DNA of 64,000 bases from Mortierella sp. BCC40632 (GCA_011634665.1 WAEK01000012.1:1035001-1099000), one strand, 5' to 3'. Positions 1 through 16,740 are shown, numbered from the stretch's first letter. The notes: generated from the sequence alone by a model not told the origin. Translations and numbers: made by a program.

Positions 1-222
1 AATGAACTACCAAAAAAAAAAAAAAAAAAAAAAAAAAAAGATAACCCACGCGCATACCTTGTCGCTTTTTGGACTTTGCACCGGTCTCACCAGTCTCTCT
101 CTCTTTCTCTCTTTCTCTCGCTCTCGCTCTGATGCTGTCATCGCACCGCACCCCCCGGGGTTTATTTCAACTCTCCGATACCAACGCTAGGCGAGTCTGA
201 TCCCCAAAAGATAATCAGGGTC

Positions 223-3066
223 ATGGCCAATGAAGGCAAGTCCGGAGAACCACACGAGCTCGCCTATACAAACTGCAAGGTGATCGGAAACGGATCGTTC
301 GGAGTCGTGTTCCAGGCAAAACTCGTCAGCAACAGTGAAGATGCCGCTATCAAGAAGGTCCTTCAGGACAAACGGTTCAAGGTGGGTGTCTCTCTTTCTC
401 TCAATCTTGTCTTTCCTCCTCCTCTTCCTCTTCCCCAACCATAATTGTGTTTATCTCTATTTGTTTTATGGCCTGTCCAGGGTTTCTGCTCTTCTAGCAC
501 AATTGCATAATGTGTGTGTGTGTGTGTATGTGTGTGCGAGAGTGAGAGTGAGAGTGAAAAAGAGCCAAGGACCCCCCTGCTCCTCCTCAGCCCTGGTACA
601 CCGCCTCCTGTGTCGAGCGCGTACCCAATATGCTGTCATCGTTGTGATGCCTGCCTGCATGGCTGTGGTCTGACCGAGAGAGAACGCGTCCTCCCCGGCT
701 CACTATCCGTTCTTTTTTTTTATCCTCTCTGCTCACGCTTTTCTCTTTTTCTCAAAATCATAGAATCGTGAACTCCAAATCATGCGTCTGGTCTCGCATC
801 CCAACATTGTCGACCTAAAGGCGTTCTTTTACTCTAATGGCGAAAAGGTACTTTCGACACAACAACTGTCCGAGCCTCGACACGCACGAGCGCAACACTT
901 GAGCTCTATTGTAAACTATTTCACGGAGATCTGCATCAAAGACCGACCTGCATGCGTTATTCACACGCGTTTTTTTTTTTCTTGTTTTGTTGTTGTTTTT
1001 ATTATTATTTGGACATGGGGGGGTGCGGACTTGTAGAAGGATGAAGTGTTCCTGAATCTGGTTCTCGAGTACATCCCAGAGACAGTGTACCGCGCGTCCC
1101 GCCATTACTCGAAAATCAAGCAGACGATGCCGATGCTTCAGATCAAGCTGTACATGTACCAGCTCTTCCGAAGTCTTGCGTATATCCACACGCTCGGCAT
1201 TTGTCACCGTGATATCAAGCCTCAGAATTTGCTTTTGAACCCCGTCACGGGTGTTCTGAAGCTCTGTGATTTTGGAAGGTAAATGAAAAAGAAAAAGTCA
1301 TGAAAAAAAAAAAAAAAAAAAAGGGTCAAGAGAGAAAGGGTTGATTGGGAAAGAGAGAGAGAGAGAGAGAGAAGAAAGAAAGGAAGGACAGGATGACGAG
1401 AGCCGAACAGGTTGATATGCGGGCGATATATCATGCGAGCATAAAAAAAAAAAAAAAAATGGGCGAGGCTGTCAGAAAAATGGCAAGCCAAGGGCAGGAC
1501 AATGAGGGCGGGACCAGAGGACGAGCGGAGATGAGGGCTTCCTGTGAGAACCGAGTTCGTGTCGTCCCATTGAAACCCAAAAAAAAAAAAAAAAAAAAAA
1601 TACACACACACGCACTCACGCATACAAAGAGAGAGAGAGGATCTATTCCCTGTGGTTTGTTTGGCCATGGTACCACATGATCTGGCTGGGATTGAAGTTG
1701 GTGTGTGCTCTTTTTGTTCTCGTTCGAACAGTAGCGTATGAAGAGAAGGGAGGAGAGAAGGACGGTCGCAGGATCGATGAGGTGTTCGCTATTTTTTTTT
1801 TTTTCGAACCCCACGCAGGACATGACAAACAGAGAGAGAAGAGAAGGAGAGATGTTTAGCCTCGGAGCACACATTTTTTCAGACAGACTCACACGCACTA
1901 CCAACTCACTAACCCACAAACTGCTTTCCCATTTTTTTTTTTTATATTTTACTTGTGTCACCTTCATTCCATTGCCTCTTTTTTTTTTTTTTTTTTTTTT
2001 CTCCGCTCGACTCGACTCTTTTTTTTTTTTTTTTCTCGACTCAGCGCCAAGATCCTCGTGGCTGGAGAACCCAACGTGTCATATATCTGCTCGCGCTACT
2101 ACCGCGCACCAGAGTTGATCTTTGGAGCAACCAACTACACCACCAACATCGGTAGGTCTTTTTTTTTTTTTTTTTTTTTTTCCCTAATATTTCATATTCT
2201 TGCTTGACATCAAGACACTTGTGATCAGACATGTGTTGACTTTGTTTCTCTCTTTCTCATCAATGATCTGGTTCCTATAGATGTTTGGTCAACTGGGTGC
2301 GTCATGGCAGAACTGATGCTTGGACAGCCTCTCTTCCCTGGTGAGAGTGGAATTGACCAGTTGGTTGAGATTATCAAAGTGCTTGGAACACCAACAAGAG
2401 AGCAGATCAAGACCATGAACCCCAACTATATGGAGCACAAGTTTCCTCAGATCAAACCCCACCCCTTCAACAAGGTAAGGGTCGCACAGAAAAAAGAAAA
2501 AGAAAAAAATACCAGAGATCCGGAAAGTTATGGATTGGATCAGAGTGGAGAATACCAGATCAACCCTTCTGACAAACTCTCTCCCTCCCTCCCTCTCTCT
2601 TCCTCTCTCTCTCTCTTTCTCTCCAATTAGATTTTCCGTTCCAGGACCCCTCCCGAGGCGTTGGAGCTCATTGCTAAACTTTTGGAATACACCCCCGGCA
2701 ACCGGTTCACGCCCATTGACGCCATGGTGCATCCATTCTTTCACGAGCTCAGGAACCCCGAGACAAGATTGCCCAACAACAAGGAGTTGCCACCACTCTT
2801 CAACTTTACTCCTCTCGGTACGCAGTGAAATGGCATTAATTTATCTATTTTCTTTTTCCCTTGTTAACCCCGCAATGGGAATGGAGTACTCACACGAGTC
2901 AATTTTTTTTTTCTTATACTTTGTTGAAATAGAGCTTTCGATCCGCCCTGATCGGATCCCACAGCTTGTCCCCCGGCACTGCGAAGCAGAGCTTGCGTCA
3001 CGGGGAATTGATGTCCATCACTTTGTACCGGTGCCAGCCAGCGCGACACGTATTTCACTGGACTAG
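223..3066 (+). CDS. gsk3: Glycogen synthase kinase 3 (shaggy/Rim11 family)
   Basis: Ser/Thr kinase of the CMGC group, which phosphorylates primed substrates in signalling and cell-fate control. I join seven exons: 223-381, 764-847, 1037-1278, 2045-2151, 2281-2474, 2631-2817 and 2933-3066. All junctions are GT-AG, keep phase and give 368 aa, the usual length for fungal GSK-3. Visible motifs are the Gly loop GNGSFG, the catalytic Lys in AIKK (about 44), the Arg of NRE (about 55) that binds primed phosphate, HRDIKPQN (138-145), DFG (159-161), the activating Tyr in [13 protein letters not shown] (about 175) and the family C-terminus ending SLD. The start gives a short N-terminus; a few further residues could sit in an upstream exon. 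Introns 3 and 4 hold long poly-T runs. Very sure of the family and of most splice sites. Confidence 0.96.
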
Positions 3067-4375
3067 TGTAATGGATGTTGATGTCGTTGTAGGAGGAACA
3101 GAAACAGCAGTAGCGGCAGCAGCAACAGCAACAGTGGCGACAGCAGCCTGATGATCATCCCCCTCCCCCTTCTTCTCCCACACACCCATTCACAAACACG
3201 CCCACACGCGACGCACGCAACAACAACAACAACACACATGGGGCACGCACACACCACCACCGTGTCCTCCCCAGTACCACTACCACCACCACCATCACCC
3301 GCCACCCAACCACTATCCGCCACAACCACCCTCCTCAGAGTAGACCCGATCAGACTTGATTAACCTGTTTTTTACCCCCGAACCTCCTCTCTTATATTAT
3401 ACAACCTTTTTTTTTTTCTCCTTTTTGTTGATGTTGTTTTGATGAACATATCTGTATTATCTGTAAATCAATGAGGATTTTTTTTTTTTTGGGGGAGCTC
3501 AACGTGGGAGGAAAGGGGCCCTTCCTGCGGTCCAGATGGCGTGGAATGTGCTCTCTTGTTTGCTCCTCGTTTCCCCTCCTTCCTCGATACTTTCTCCTGG
3601 AAGTGGCTTTTATGTCGTGCAGGTTTGCATGAGGGGAAGAGGGGGGATGGGAGGATATAGAAAGAAAGAGGTAGAGATAGAGAAAGAGAGAGAGAGAAAG
3701 AAAAAGAAAAAGAAAAAGAAAAGATAGAGCGAGTAGAGAAGGAGAAAAGGTGAGAGAGAATGAGGCAGAGTGGAATGAAGAAGGCAAATGGACAATTAGA
3801 CACTCCCTTGGTCATGGTCATTATCTGACTCCAGTTTAGCAGTCCCCCAGTCCCTTTTCAACACACACACACACACACTACTACTCTCTCTCTCTCTCTC
3901 TCTCTCCTCTCTTGTTCACTCACGCCCCTACACGCGCAGCATTGCTCTTGCTCGCTTTTGTGCTTTTGCTCTCTTCCTTTTTTTTTTTTCTTCTTTTTTT
4001 TACTTTGTCCCATTTGCTCGGTCCTTCTCTTGTCTCTTTTATTCACTCATTTGTCCTTTCTTTGCCCTGGACCAAGAGTGGACCTCCAATTCAACTTGTA
4101 GGAAGAGTGAATGAGAAAGGAAGAGAAGACGATCACCCTGCCCGACTCTTTCCTTCCCATTCATACTCTCTTTCCTTTTTCTCATTCTTTTCTTTCTCTC
4201 TCTCTTTCATACTTTCACACACACACTTTTTTTTTCTCTCTCTCTTTCTCTCTCATACTCTCCTCTCTCTCCTCTCTCCTCTCTCTCTCTCATTCGCACT
4301 CGCACTTGCACACACACACACACACACACTCTCTCTCTCTTACCCTTTGCCTTTTCACAATTTCATCAAAGAGAC
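3067..4375. other. Intergenic, simple-sequence rich
   Basis: This 1.3-kb stretch separates the kinase from the taxilin-like gene. It contains a CA/AC-rich downstream region (about 3175-3310), a purine-rich AG/AAAG tract (3660-3725), and long CT, CA and T runs directly upstream of the next gene (3860-4340), probably its promoter and 5' UTR. I see no convincing coding sequence; open frames here only read through microsatellites. Confidence 0.7.
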
Positions 4376-6136
4376 ATGATTCGGGAGCCAGGCACAGGAA
4401 TGCTCATGAACGAGCCTCGACATGGTCACTTTCCTACCTCGATCCACCTTGATGCCCCTCCTCCTCCACCTCCTCCTTTGACACGGCCACTTACACGAGA
4501 GAGTCATATCCAATTGTACAATCAGTCTTTTGCTCTTGGGAACGAAAGAGGACCGCGTGCTCCAGCAGGACTTTGGCCTTGGCCTTGGCCAGGATCGGGA
4601 CCGGGACCGGGACCAGGACCTGGTTTAGGATTGGGACTAGGAGGACTCGAGACAGGACCAGGACCAAGACCAGGACTAGGACCAGCATCAGCACCAGTAC
4701 CAGCACCAGCATCAGCACCAGGACCAAGACCAGGACATAGAATGGAAGATACCTTTGCAAGCAACAATCCATTGCCGATAGTCGTGGCGTCTGCTCTTGT
4801 GACGCTCTTTGGACAAAGTCCAATGACCATCTCTGAAGAACCAACTACTACAGTAAACGACAAGGAAGACTCGACAGGGCCCGAAGAAGAGAAACTACAA
4901 AACGACAAGAAGGAGCAAGACAAAGAAGTAGAAACAGCTAATAACAACAAACCCCACGACCAGGACGTTCATGACGATGAAGGAACAGTTGAACGACAAC
5001 AACCACAACCACAACCACAACAGCAACCACAACAGCAACCGCAACAACAATTGGATTCCATCTTTGCCGAGTTTCGTCGAGTGACCGAGAATGAAGTCTT
5101 TACAAGGTTTGGGATGCAGGGTCCACTCTTGCATGGCAATGTACCTGCAAATACTGTTGGACATTCTCCTCAGGGACATGGCATGTCCATGCCAGTGCCA
5201 CCTTCACTCTCCCTGCCATTACCTCTGCCACCTTTACTACCTCCATCCCAACATCAACATCAACATCAACATCAACATCAACATCAACATCAGCAACAGC
5301 AACAGTGGCCATGGCCGTGGCAAAAGCAACCTTTGATACCACAAGCATCTCCTTTTCATACTCAGCGGGGTTCAATGGTTGATTCAGGGATGGATCGGAC
5401 ACCACCTAGATGGGACATTTATGAGAACGAGTCGAATCCAATGAACAATCACCAGCACCAACACCAGCACCAGCACCAGCACCAGCATCCTAGTCATCCT
5501 AATACTATGGGTCCAAGGACAGGAATGAATTGGCAAGAAGAACATGCGTGGGGTAATGACAATGACCCTTCCGGGCAACCCGCGTCCACCACCACCACCA
5601 CCGGCACCACCCCTGGCACCACGACCACAACCACGACCACGGCTGATTTGAGTCATGGAACAGGAGGTGATGAGACGCTTGTAGCGGAGGAAGGAGAAGG
5701 AGAAGGAGAAGGGGCAAGATCTTCTTCATCATCTTCTTCTTTTTCTCCTACTACTACTACCACGACTACCACTTTGTTTGCTGCTGGAGATCAGACCAAG
5801 CGACCGAAGCGGATCCTGAGTGCCATGGATGTGAACGAGTTGTTGATGATGAAGATTTCTCAACTGGAATCGAACCCGGATATGGAAGAGGAAGACGAAA
5901 AGGCCATTGGTAATTCTCTTTTCTTGTTGTTGTTGTTGTTGTTGATGATGGTGATGATGTGTATCTGTGATTTCCCCCGCTGATAAAGTAAAGAGAAAAA
6001 AAGAGTTGGTGATGTTAGGAATATAAGAGGGGGAAAGGGGAAAGAAAGGGGAAGGGGAAAGGAGGGGGGAGGAGGGGAGGAGGGAGGGGAGGGAGAGAGA
6101 GATCAGAAAGAAAGAAGGCTTGATTCTGTAATCGTT

Positions 6137-6176
<40 letters not shown>

Positions 6177-6382
6177 TCCTCTACATCTACTGACAACCAT
6201 ATCATGGGGTGTGGGGGTTGAAAAATAATATCAATAATAGCAAAGGCAATGAAAAGGATTCACAAGGAGGCAATGCAAGCAGTTCACGACCAAGAAAGTG
6301 GCCATTCTGGACTTTACAGCTTTATGCAACACAAGCACCTGGAACTGGTAATTAAGCAAGAGAAAGCGGGAGTGAGAGAGTA

Positions 6383-6418
<36 letters not shown>

Positions 6419-6927
6419 TAGAGAGAAAAGAGAGAGTGACAGATCAAAAAGGTTGCTTTTTTTTTCTTCTTGCCTATTTTGTTATGTGTGTAGAGAGCAT
6501 TGCAGGATGATAAGCACGGTATCATGGGAAATCTTGTCCTCACGCTTATTACTTTTTGACTGACCAGGTTGGATGATCTATGCCTTCTGGATACACACTA
6601 TTTTTTTTTTTATTCTCTTTTTTTCGTCCATGGTCCACGACATGGCGTGTGAAAATGTGACTATGACGATTCAATTTCCTTTTCACCATGGACACTAGCT
6701 TCAGGACATTCGTAAGCAAGGTCGAGAGATGACACGACTCAAACGGAAGTATGAACTCTCTCAACGAGAAAAGGAACAACTTGTTCGAGAACGGGAACGA
6801 CTTCAGGCACAACATGAGATGCTCTTGTCGGAACGAGCCCCACTTTTACAGGAAAATATCTCTGGTGAGATTCTTCTCTTTTTTTCTTTCTTTATTTTGT
6901 TTTATCAATATAATTTTGTCCCACACC

Positions 6928-6959
<32 letters not shown>

Positions 6960-9102
6960 CTCGTTCTTTTCTCTGGTGTTTTTTCTGGTACTATTGCATT
7001 TGCTTATGAATGGGTTTTTTTTTTTTTTAGGGGACTTTTTTTCAGCAATAAGGCGAATACGTTATGCCACTACTTGGAAGTTTTTTGTCGACAAGTCTAC
7101 AACCAGTCCAGACATCTTCAAGCAAGTTACTACTACAACTACTATTACTTTTTTTTTTTTTCTTTTCCTGATCTTGATCTAGCAAAAGAATTTGACCCGA
7201 CTAACTGGAAAAAAGAATGACTCCCTTCTCCCCCTCTTTCTCCCCCTTGGATCTCCTTTTCTCTCTCCGTCTCTCTCTCCCTCTCTCTTTCTCTCTCTCT
7301 CTCTCTCTGCCATGCACTCGGACTCTTTTTTAGGAAGAGTTTAGTCAGAGGCTGAAACAAAACGCGACATTGATGGAGAGACAGATCACCGAGCTAAAGG
7401 AAAGGACAGAGTCCGAACATGTTGAAAAGAGACGAGCTCTCGAAGAGAAAAGCACACGGTATGATTTCAAGGAGGAAAAGCTCTCTTTCCTCCTCCTCCT
7501 CCCCTTGGCGAAAGGAGGAGAGCCGAGAGAGAGAGAGAGTACCAAAAGGAAGAAAAGAATGTTGACCCAATGTTACTTATTGATAATTTTTTTCTCTCTT
7601 TCTGAATTGGATCCCTTCGGACCCCCCTGCTCCCTTACCTAGTATGCAAGAAAAGCTAGATGGGTTTATGGAACAGTACGAGCTTCGTGAGAAGCATTTC
7701 CAGTCTGTGGTCAAGTCGACGCGACTAGAACTTGAACTTGAACAAGCTCGACTTCAACGTCAAGAGAAATTAGCGGAAGAATCCAAAGTGAAGACCGAGC
7801 TATTGAAGGCTCAAGTCGGGACGTTTGCACAGACGGAGGCAGAACTTCGAAAGCAATTGAATGTCTATGTGGAAAAGTTTCAACAGGTAGAAGAGGCCCT
7901 GAGTAAGAGCAATTCACTTTTTCAAGTGTTTCGAAATGAAATGGAGGCCATGGCCAAACGAGGCGATCGACTTGAAAAGGTCAATCAAGCGATTCGGGTC
8001 AAGTGTGATACGATGAACAAGAATCTATTGGAAATGGCTGAAGAGGTAAATAGAAAGAAAAGAAAAGAAAAGAAAAGAAAAAAGAAAGAAAGAAAGAAAA
8101 AGAAAAAGAAAGAAAAAAAAAGAAAAACATTGGGGTTGTTTTTTCTTTTTTTCTTTTTTCTTTTTCTTTTTCTTTTGCTTTTTTGTTGTTGTTTTTGCTT
8201 GTTTGTTTGTTTCTGGAAAGAGTGAATGGCAAGAGTGTTGAATGGATAGTGGATAGTAGTCATCGCATTAGTAGATGGCTAGGAACTGATTGGGTCATGT
8301 CTTTTGAGGTTTTTTTTCTTCTTCTTTCTTTCTTTCTTTTATGGCTAATAGCTCGTGAGAAGGGGAGGAGGAAGGGCTTTGTGCCCGGTCCCTTTCTCTC
8401 TTTCTTTCTTTCTCTCTCTCTTTCTGTCCGTCTTTCTTTCATTAGCGAACGAATCAACAAAAGGAACTCGAGGGAGCCAACAAGAAAATCACCAAGTTGG
8501 AAAGCCTATGTCGAGCATTGCATGCCGAGAGATCCAATCTGACCAAAAAAGAGTCGACAGAAGATCGTCTAACCAATGCGGATTCAAGGTGTCGCTCGAC
8601 AGCAACCCCTTCTAATACCTCAACTACTACCACTACTACTTCTTCTACCACCACTCCTGCCAACACTCGAACTCTTCCCAAGGCGACGGCGACAACGACA
8701 GGAGTGGTCGAGACAAAGAGCGTTAGCAGCACAGAGATGGAGCGAGGACGACGCTCGATAGAGAAGGATCCATCAGGGAATGGACAAGAGTCCGTGGTTG
8801 GTCAGCATGGAGACTCGCTAGTGGTGGACGTGGTCGTGCCACAAGGACCAGACAGGTCGAATCTGGACCGTACAACTAGCAGCGGTCCACCTAATCGAGG
8901 AAACGATGGTATTGGAGGAGGAGGAGGAGGAGGAGGAGGAGGAGGGAGTAATAGTCATGGAGCTAGTACACAAGGGTCAAGGCAAGGAGGACTTGTGCCT
9001 GGAGGTCGACCTGTAGCCACCCCAGGTCGACTTCGACAGAAGCAGAAACGACAACAGCTTCAACTCTTTCTTCAGCGATGCGAACATCAGCAACTACAAT
9101 AG
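4376..9102 (+). CDS. Taxilin-family coiled-coil protein with long disordered N-terminus
   Basis: Taxilins are long coiled-coil proteins that bind syntaxins and act in vesicle traffic. The family is shown by the coiled coil after 7643: EQYELREKHFQ, SNSLFQVFRNEMEAMAKR and KLESLCRALHAERSNL, close to the conserved taxilin blocks. Exons: 4376-5909, 6241-6347, 6705-6864, an uncertain exon ending 7121, 7334-7458, 7643-8045 and 8446-9102. The junctions around 5909/6241, 6347/6705, 7458/7643 and 8045/8446 keep phase. The exon near 7046-7121 is unsure: its best-matching frame, with FCRQVYNQSRHLQ, joins the previous exon only through an acceptor at 7081. The intron after 7121 looks like a GC-AG intron. 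The first roughly 480 residues are disordered, with Gly-Pro and Pro-Ala runs, poly-Gln, two His-Gln tracts and poly-Thr/Ser. The C-terminal tail is also low complexity with a Gly run. About 1000 aa in total. Confidence 0.85.
6137..6177. repeat. (TTTC)n microsatellite in intron
   Basis: About ten TTTC units lie inside the first intron of the taxilin-like gene, beside a G/A-rich run (6020-6110). It is one of many simple repeats confined to introns and gaps. Confidence 0.9.
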
Positions 9103-9211
9103 AAGAAGAGAAAGACGAAATAACAAAGGGCCCAAGGTCCAAGCCAATGCAAGGGTGTGTGTGTGTGTATATGTGTGTGTGTTTGATTATGTGTGCGTTT
9201 GTGCGAGTGAA

Positions 9212-9244
<33 letters not shown>

Positions 9245-9814
9245 ATGAGGGGGAGGAAAGAACTGTCAGGATAAAGTGGATGCATGGTATCGTGAAATGT
9301 CGTTGCGAACGCGATCATATCGTGTGTGTGTTTGTACCGTGTTGTATCGTATCATTGATCTTATTGGGATCAGGGCCAAGGGATCAGTCAAAAAAGATGG
9401 TGGTCATTGTCGAAACGAGTGTTCGAACGAGGCTCAAAGTTTTTGGACACAAGGAAGGAGGAAGGGGTAGTGGAAGGAAGGGAATGAAGAGGAATCTGTG
9501 AAGAAAAAAAAAAAGAAAAAAAAAATAGTAAAAAGTAGTAGTAGTAAAAAAAGCATGAAAAGAGAAAAAGTATATGGAGTGAGAGGAGGAAAAGGAAGGA
9601 CGATCCGTCGAGGAGAGAGTAAGAAAAAAGATAAAAAAAAAGAGTGGGCATCTCCATGGTGATCTTGTCATGTCTGGCTGAGGTTGCTCTCTTGCCTTGT
9701 CTCTTCTTTTCCCTTGATCCCGTCCCAAGGGCTCTCGTTCTCTCATTCATTCGTTCGTTTGTTCGTTTGTTCGTTGTTCATTGGGCTCAGGGCTCAGGAA
9801 CGCGCGGTCGATTC

Positions 9815-9864
<50 letters not shown>

Positions 9865-10178
9865 CTGGGGATGAACCCAATGGGCCCAGTTCTCTTTTGT
9901 TGGACGAGAAGGAGGAAGATTGCAGTTCTTTTTCTTGAGTGTGGGGGGTGCTTGTGGAAGCTCACTGGAGCCCCTCATCCTCTCCGAGAAAACCAGTGTG
10001 TATGAAGTAGTCTGTCTGTCTGTCTAGTAGTAAAAACTTTCTTTTGGTTTTTGAAGGAGAAGGTTTCTTGGTATATATTTTTCTCTCTCTCGATGAGAGG
10101 ATCTCTATATAAGGAAGGATGATCCGTCCCTGTCCTCTGTAGAGAGAGTAGAGAAAAAGGAGATAAAAGAAAATATAT

Positions 10179-10209
<31 letters not shown>

Positions 10210-10480
10210 CTATATCTTCTCTGGCTGAGGTTGATTTCTTTCATCTTCTTTTTTGATCCCGTCCCAAGGCCTTTTTCTTATCTCTCTAATCCGTTTGTTC
10301 GTTTGTTAATTGTTTAATAACTTATGTTCATTTCTTCTTCTCCCCATTCCATTCATTTCATCCAAATCACATCTAAATCATCATCTCTCTCCCCGCTCTC
10401 TCTCTTATCTTTCTGGTTGGTTGGCTCTCTCATCTCCCCACAGCCACCCACGGCCAACTGCCCTTGTCCGTCCCGCCGTA
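9103..10480. other. Intergenic between taxilin-like gene and NDR kinase
   Basis: Contains (TG)n at 9155-9185, (AG)n near 9210-9232, a (CT)n run at 9820-9860 and an (AT)n run near 10172-10210. The CT-rich stretch before 10481 is probably the 5' leader of the kinase gene. A short segment near 9690-9740 recurs in diverged form near 10240-10300 (the words tgatcccgtcccaagg and cgtttgttcgtttgtt), suggesting a local duplication. No gene recognised. Confidence 0.65.
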
Positions 10481-14269
<3,789 letters not shown>

Positions 14270-14682
14270 ACAAAAAAAAAAAAAAAAGAAGGGGGAAACT
14301 ACAGGATTAGGATCGGGCCAAGTGAGAAGAGAAAAAAAAAAAAAAAAAAAAAAAAATAGTACATCGCCTTTCGCTACCAAGCCCCCTCTCTGTCTCTCTC
14401 TCACTCTCTCTCTCACTCTTCCAACTCATGGCACTTGCTCCAAATATGAGAACGGAAGGAGGGAACCCTTTACCTTTTTTTTTTTTTTTGCCCGTCCTTT
14501 TTTTTTTTTTCCCTCTATTATTTATTTATTACGATTTCCTCATCCGCCAAATGAGAGGAGCCAGAAATCAAAGCAGACTAGAGCGAGAGGCATACATACG
14601 GTAAGAGGAGTGAGAGAGGGAGAAGGAGGAGGGGGGGAACCTATTATGGAGTAGTACAATAGACCGATTCTAATTCAGATAC

Positions 14683-14737
<55 letters not shown>

Positions 14738-15726
14738 GCCAGTTGCTGTTCCCCCGATGTTTGTTGCGGTAATGTCGTGATGGTTTGGTCTCTTTTTGGC
14801 TGTCTTTTTTTTTCGCTTTCTCCTATTGACAGTGCGGATAGTGAACGGACCAATATAGTTTCAGCCCAAGTCGATTGGAGTTCTTTTGTTATTTGAGAGA
14901 CCGATTAAGGTTAGGGGAAATGGTCTCTTCATTCTCCACTCTCTCCACTCTCTCGTTTTCTCTCTTTCTCTCTTTCTTTTTTTCTCTCTCCTCCACTCGC
15001 TCTCTGCTCTCTCTCTTTTTTTTTTTTTTTTTTTTTTTTTCCCTTGTATTAGTTTTTTCCTCTTTTCCTCGATTGCTTACTCTGCTCCACTCACTGACCT
15101 GTCCGTTCAGTGTTTGTGTGTGTACAACACAAACACGCAGACACATAAACACTTACAGAAACACAAAACACAACTGCCCACCCCTATATTACCCATCATC
15201 ATCATCATCATAGCCTCCAACCCAAAACACAAAACATTCATACATAATTCGGAGAAGGGCTGGGGATGCAGTGCAATACCCCTCTCTCCCCACCCCGCCG
15301 AGCCCTGACTTCGGTCTCATTTCTTGCTTGCTCTTTTTTTTTTTTTTTTTTTTTTTTTCCTAATTTCCTCATGTGTATGTGTGAGTGGGTGAAAATATTG
15401 GTTGCACAGGCGGTCCAAGTGGCAACGGAAAGAGAGAGAGGGTCCCCCTCTGGACAATACTTTTTTTTTTTTTTTTTTTTTTTTTTGGGCTGTCCCCTCC
15501 CTCAGACATATGGATGGAAAGGAAAAGAAAAAAAATGGATATCAAAGGTCGACGAGAACCACTCGGGAGAGGTTTAATAATAAAAATATATGTATGTATT
15601 AGCTAGTTTTCTTTTCTTTTTTTTTTTTTTTCTCTCCTCTCGCTCTCTTTCTCTCTCTCTCTCAGCCTGTGGTCCAGTAGAAGCAACGTTTAAACAATTG
15701 ACCTCCCCTTTCCCAAAAGATCCTAT
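14270..15726. other. Intergenic, poly-A/T and GAAA repeats
   Basis: Gap between two convergent genes (kinase + and membrane protein -). It holds poly-A and poly-T runs, a (GAAA)n tract at about 14685-14735, CT-rich stretches and CA-rich sequence near 15115-15170. No coding sequence could be supported. Confidence 0.65.
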
Positions 15727-16740
15727 TTAGTATGGATAGTCGTCCTGAGAACGACCAAAGGGCGATGGTGAATGTGAATGACTAGGAGGATGGACACGAG
15801 GACTACGACCTCCCATGGAAGGTTGCATTTGCGTAGAAGGACTCAAAGGTGGAGAGATAGCACCCCCAAGAGCTCCCGAGGTATACGACGGGGCCGCAGT
15901 TCCAGGCGAAGGTGGATAAGGTGAAGGCGGAGGCATGTCCTTGTGTGGGTTATACATCTCATATTCTTCCATGACCTTGCGATGTTGTTGTTCGACATAA
16001 CGCTTCCGTTCCGTAACACTGGTAGGTTCATACTGTTGTCCACGCGTGTCCGAGAGTTCGTACTCGACCACTCCACCGGGTCCTGCATGACCATAGTAAG
16101 GGTGGTGTCGTGCATCGCCATCGGTCCTGTACCGTGGATGACCTGTTTGGTCCAGGTCCTGGTCGTCGTCGACATAGACACTGGGAGGCTTTCGGATAGT
16201 GAACGACTTTGCGAGCTTGGCCTTGTCTCCTCGATGCAGTTCCTCGTCCCCGGACGAGAGATGACCTGCACCAGTCGAGGAAGAAGGAAGAGGAGGAGCG
16301 GCAGCCGTCTGGTTGTGTCTTGTCCGTGATCGGGATTGATGCGAGTTGATCGCATTGGACCGGGACCGTGCACGGTACCGTTGGAAAAAGAGTCCTACTA
16401 GCGCCAGGACAGCCACACCGGCGACGGTGATGCCGACAATCATCCCCAGGTTGTTTTTGGTGTCAGGTCCTGAATTGGGGCCATCGTGGTTATAGTTGGG
16501 ATCGTTGGGTCCGCCAGTGCCGGGTGGGTAGGTAGTTGGGTAGGCGAAAGCAGAGGTGCCAGTGGGAAAGTTGAAGATGACGCCGGATCCATTGGGGTTC
16601 GAAGGAAGAGGGCCGGTGCCAGCACCGCCTGTGACAAAGTTGAATGTTGGAGTAGGAGCAGATGGTTGGACTGCACTCGTGGGGGATACAGGCGTGGTCT
16701 GGGCGGGCGCCTTTGAGGTGGTGGCTGCCGTAGTAGACAT
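15727..16740 (-). CDS. Single-pass membrane protein with Ser/Thr/Pro-rich N-terminal region
   Basis: Single uninterrupted frame of 337 aa that I do not recognise as a named family. Residues 1-97 are rich in Thr, Ser, Pro, Gly and Asn, typical of an O-glycosylated surface region. Residues about 98-118 form one strong hydrophobic helix, followed at once by the basic stop-transfer RYRARSR. Residues 120-337 form a hydrophilic, Pro/Ser-rich tail with many Tyr and Arg. This layout resembles fungal wall-stress sensors and other Mid2-like proteins, but no WSC Cys domain is present. There is no N-terminal signal peptide; the helix may act as signal anchor, or a short upstream exon may be missed. The leader upstream of 16740 is AG/GA-rich. 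Confidence 0.75.
   Translation of the reverse strand: MSTTAATTSKAPAQTTPVSPTSAVQPSAPTPTFNFVTGGAGTGPLPSNPNGSGVIFNFPTGTSAFAYPTTYPPGTGGPNDPNYNHDGPNSGPDTKNNLGMIVGITVAGVAVLALVGLFFQRYRARSRSNAINSHQSRSRTRHNQTAAAPPLPSSSTGAGHLSSGDEELHRGDKAKLAKSFTIRKPPSVYVDDDQDLDQTGHPRYRTDGDARHHPYYGHAGPGGVVEYELSDTRGQQYEPTSVTERKRYVEQQHRKVMEEYEMYNPHKDMPPPSPYPPSPGTAAPSYTSGALGGAISPPLSPSTQMQPSMGGRSPRVHPPSHSHSPSPFGRSQDDYPY

Noticed and set aside
6494..6518. Extra 25-nt exon in the taxilin-like gene
   Set aside because: It would bring a stop codon into the next exon, while joining 6347 to 6705 directly keeps phase.
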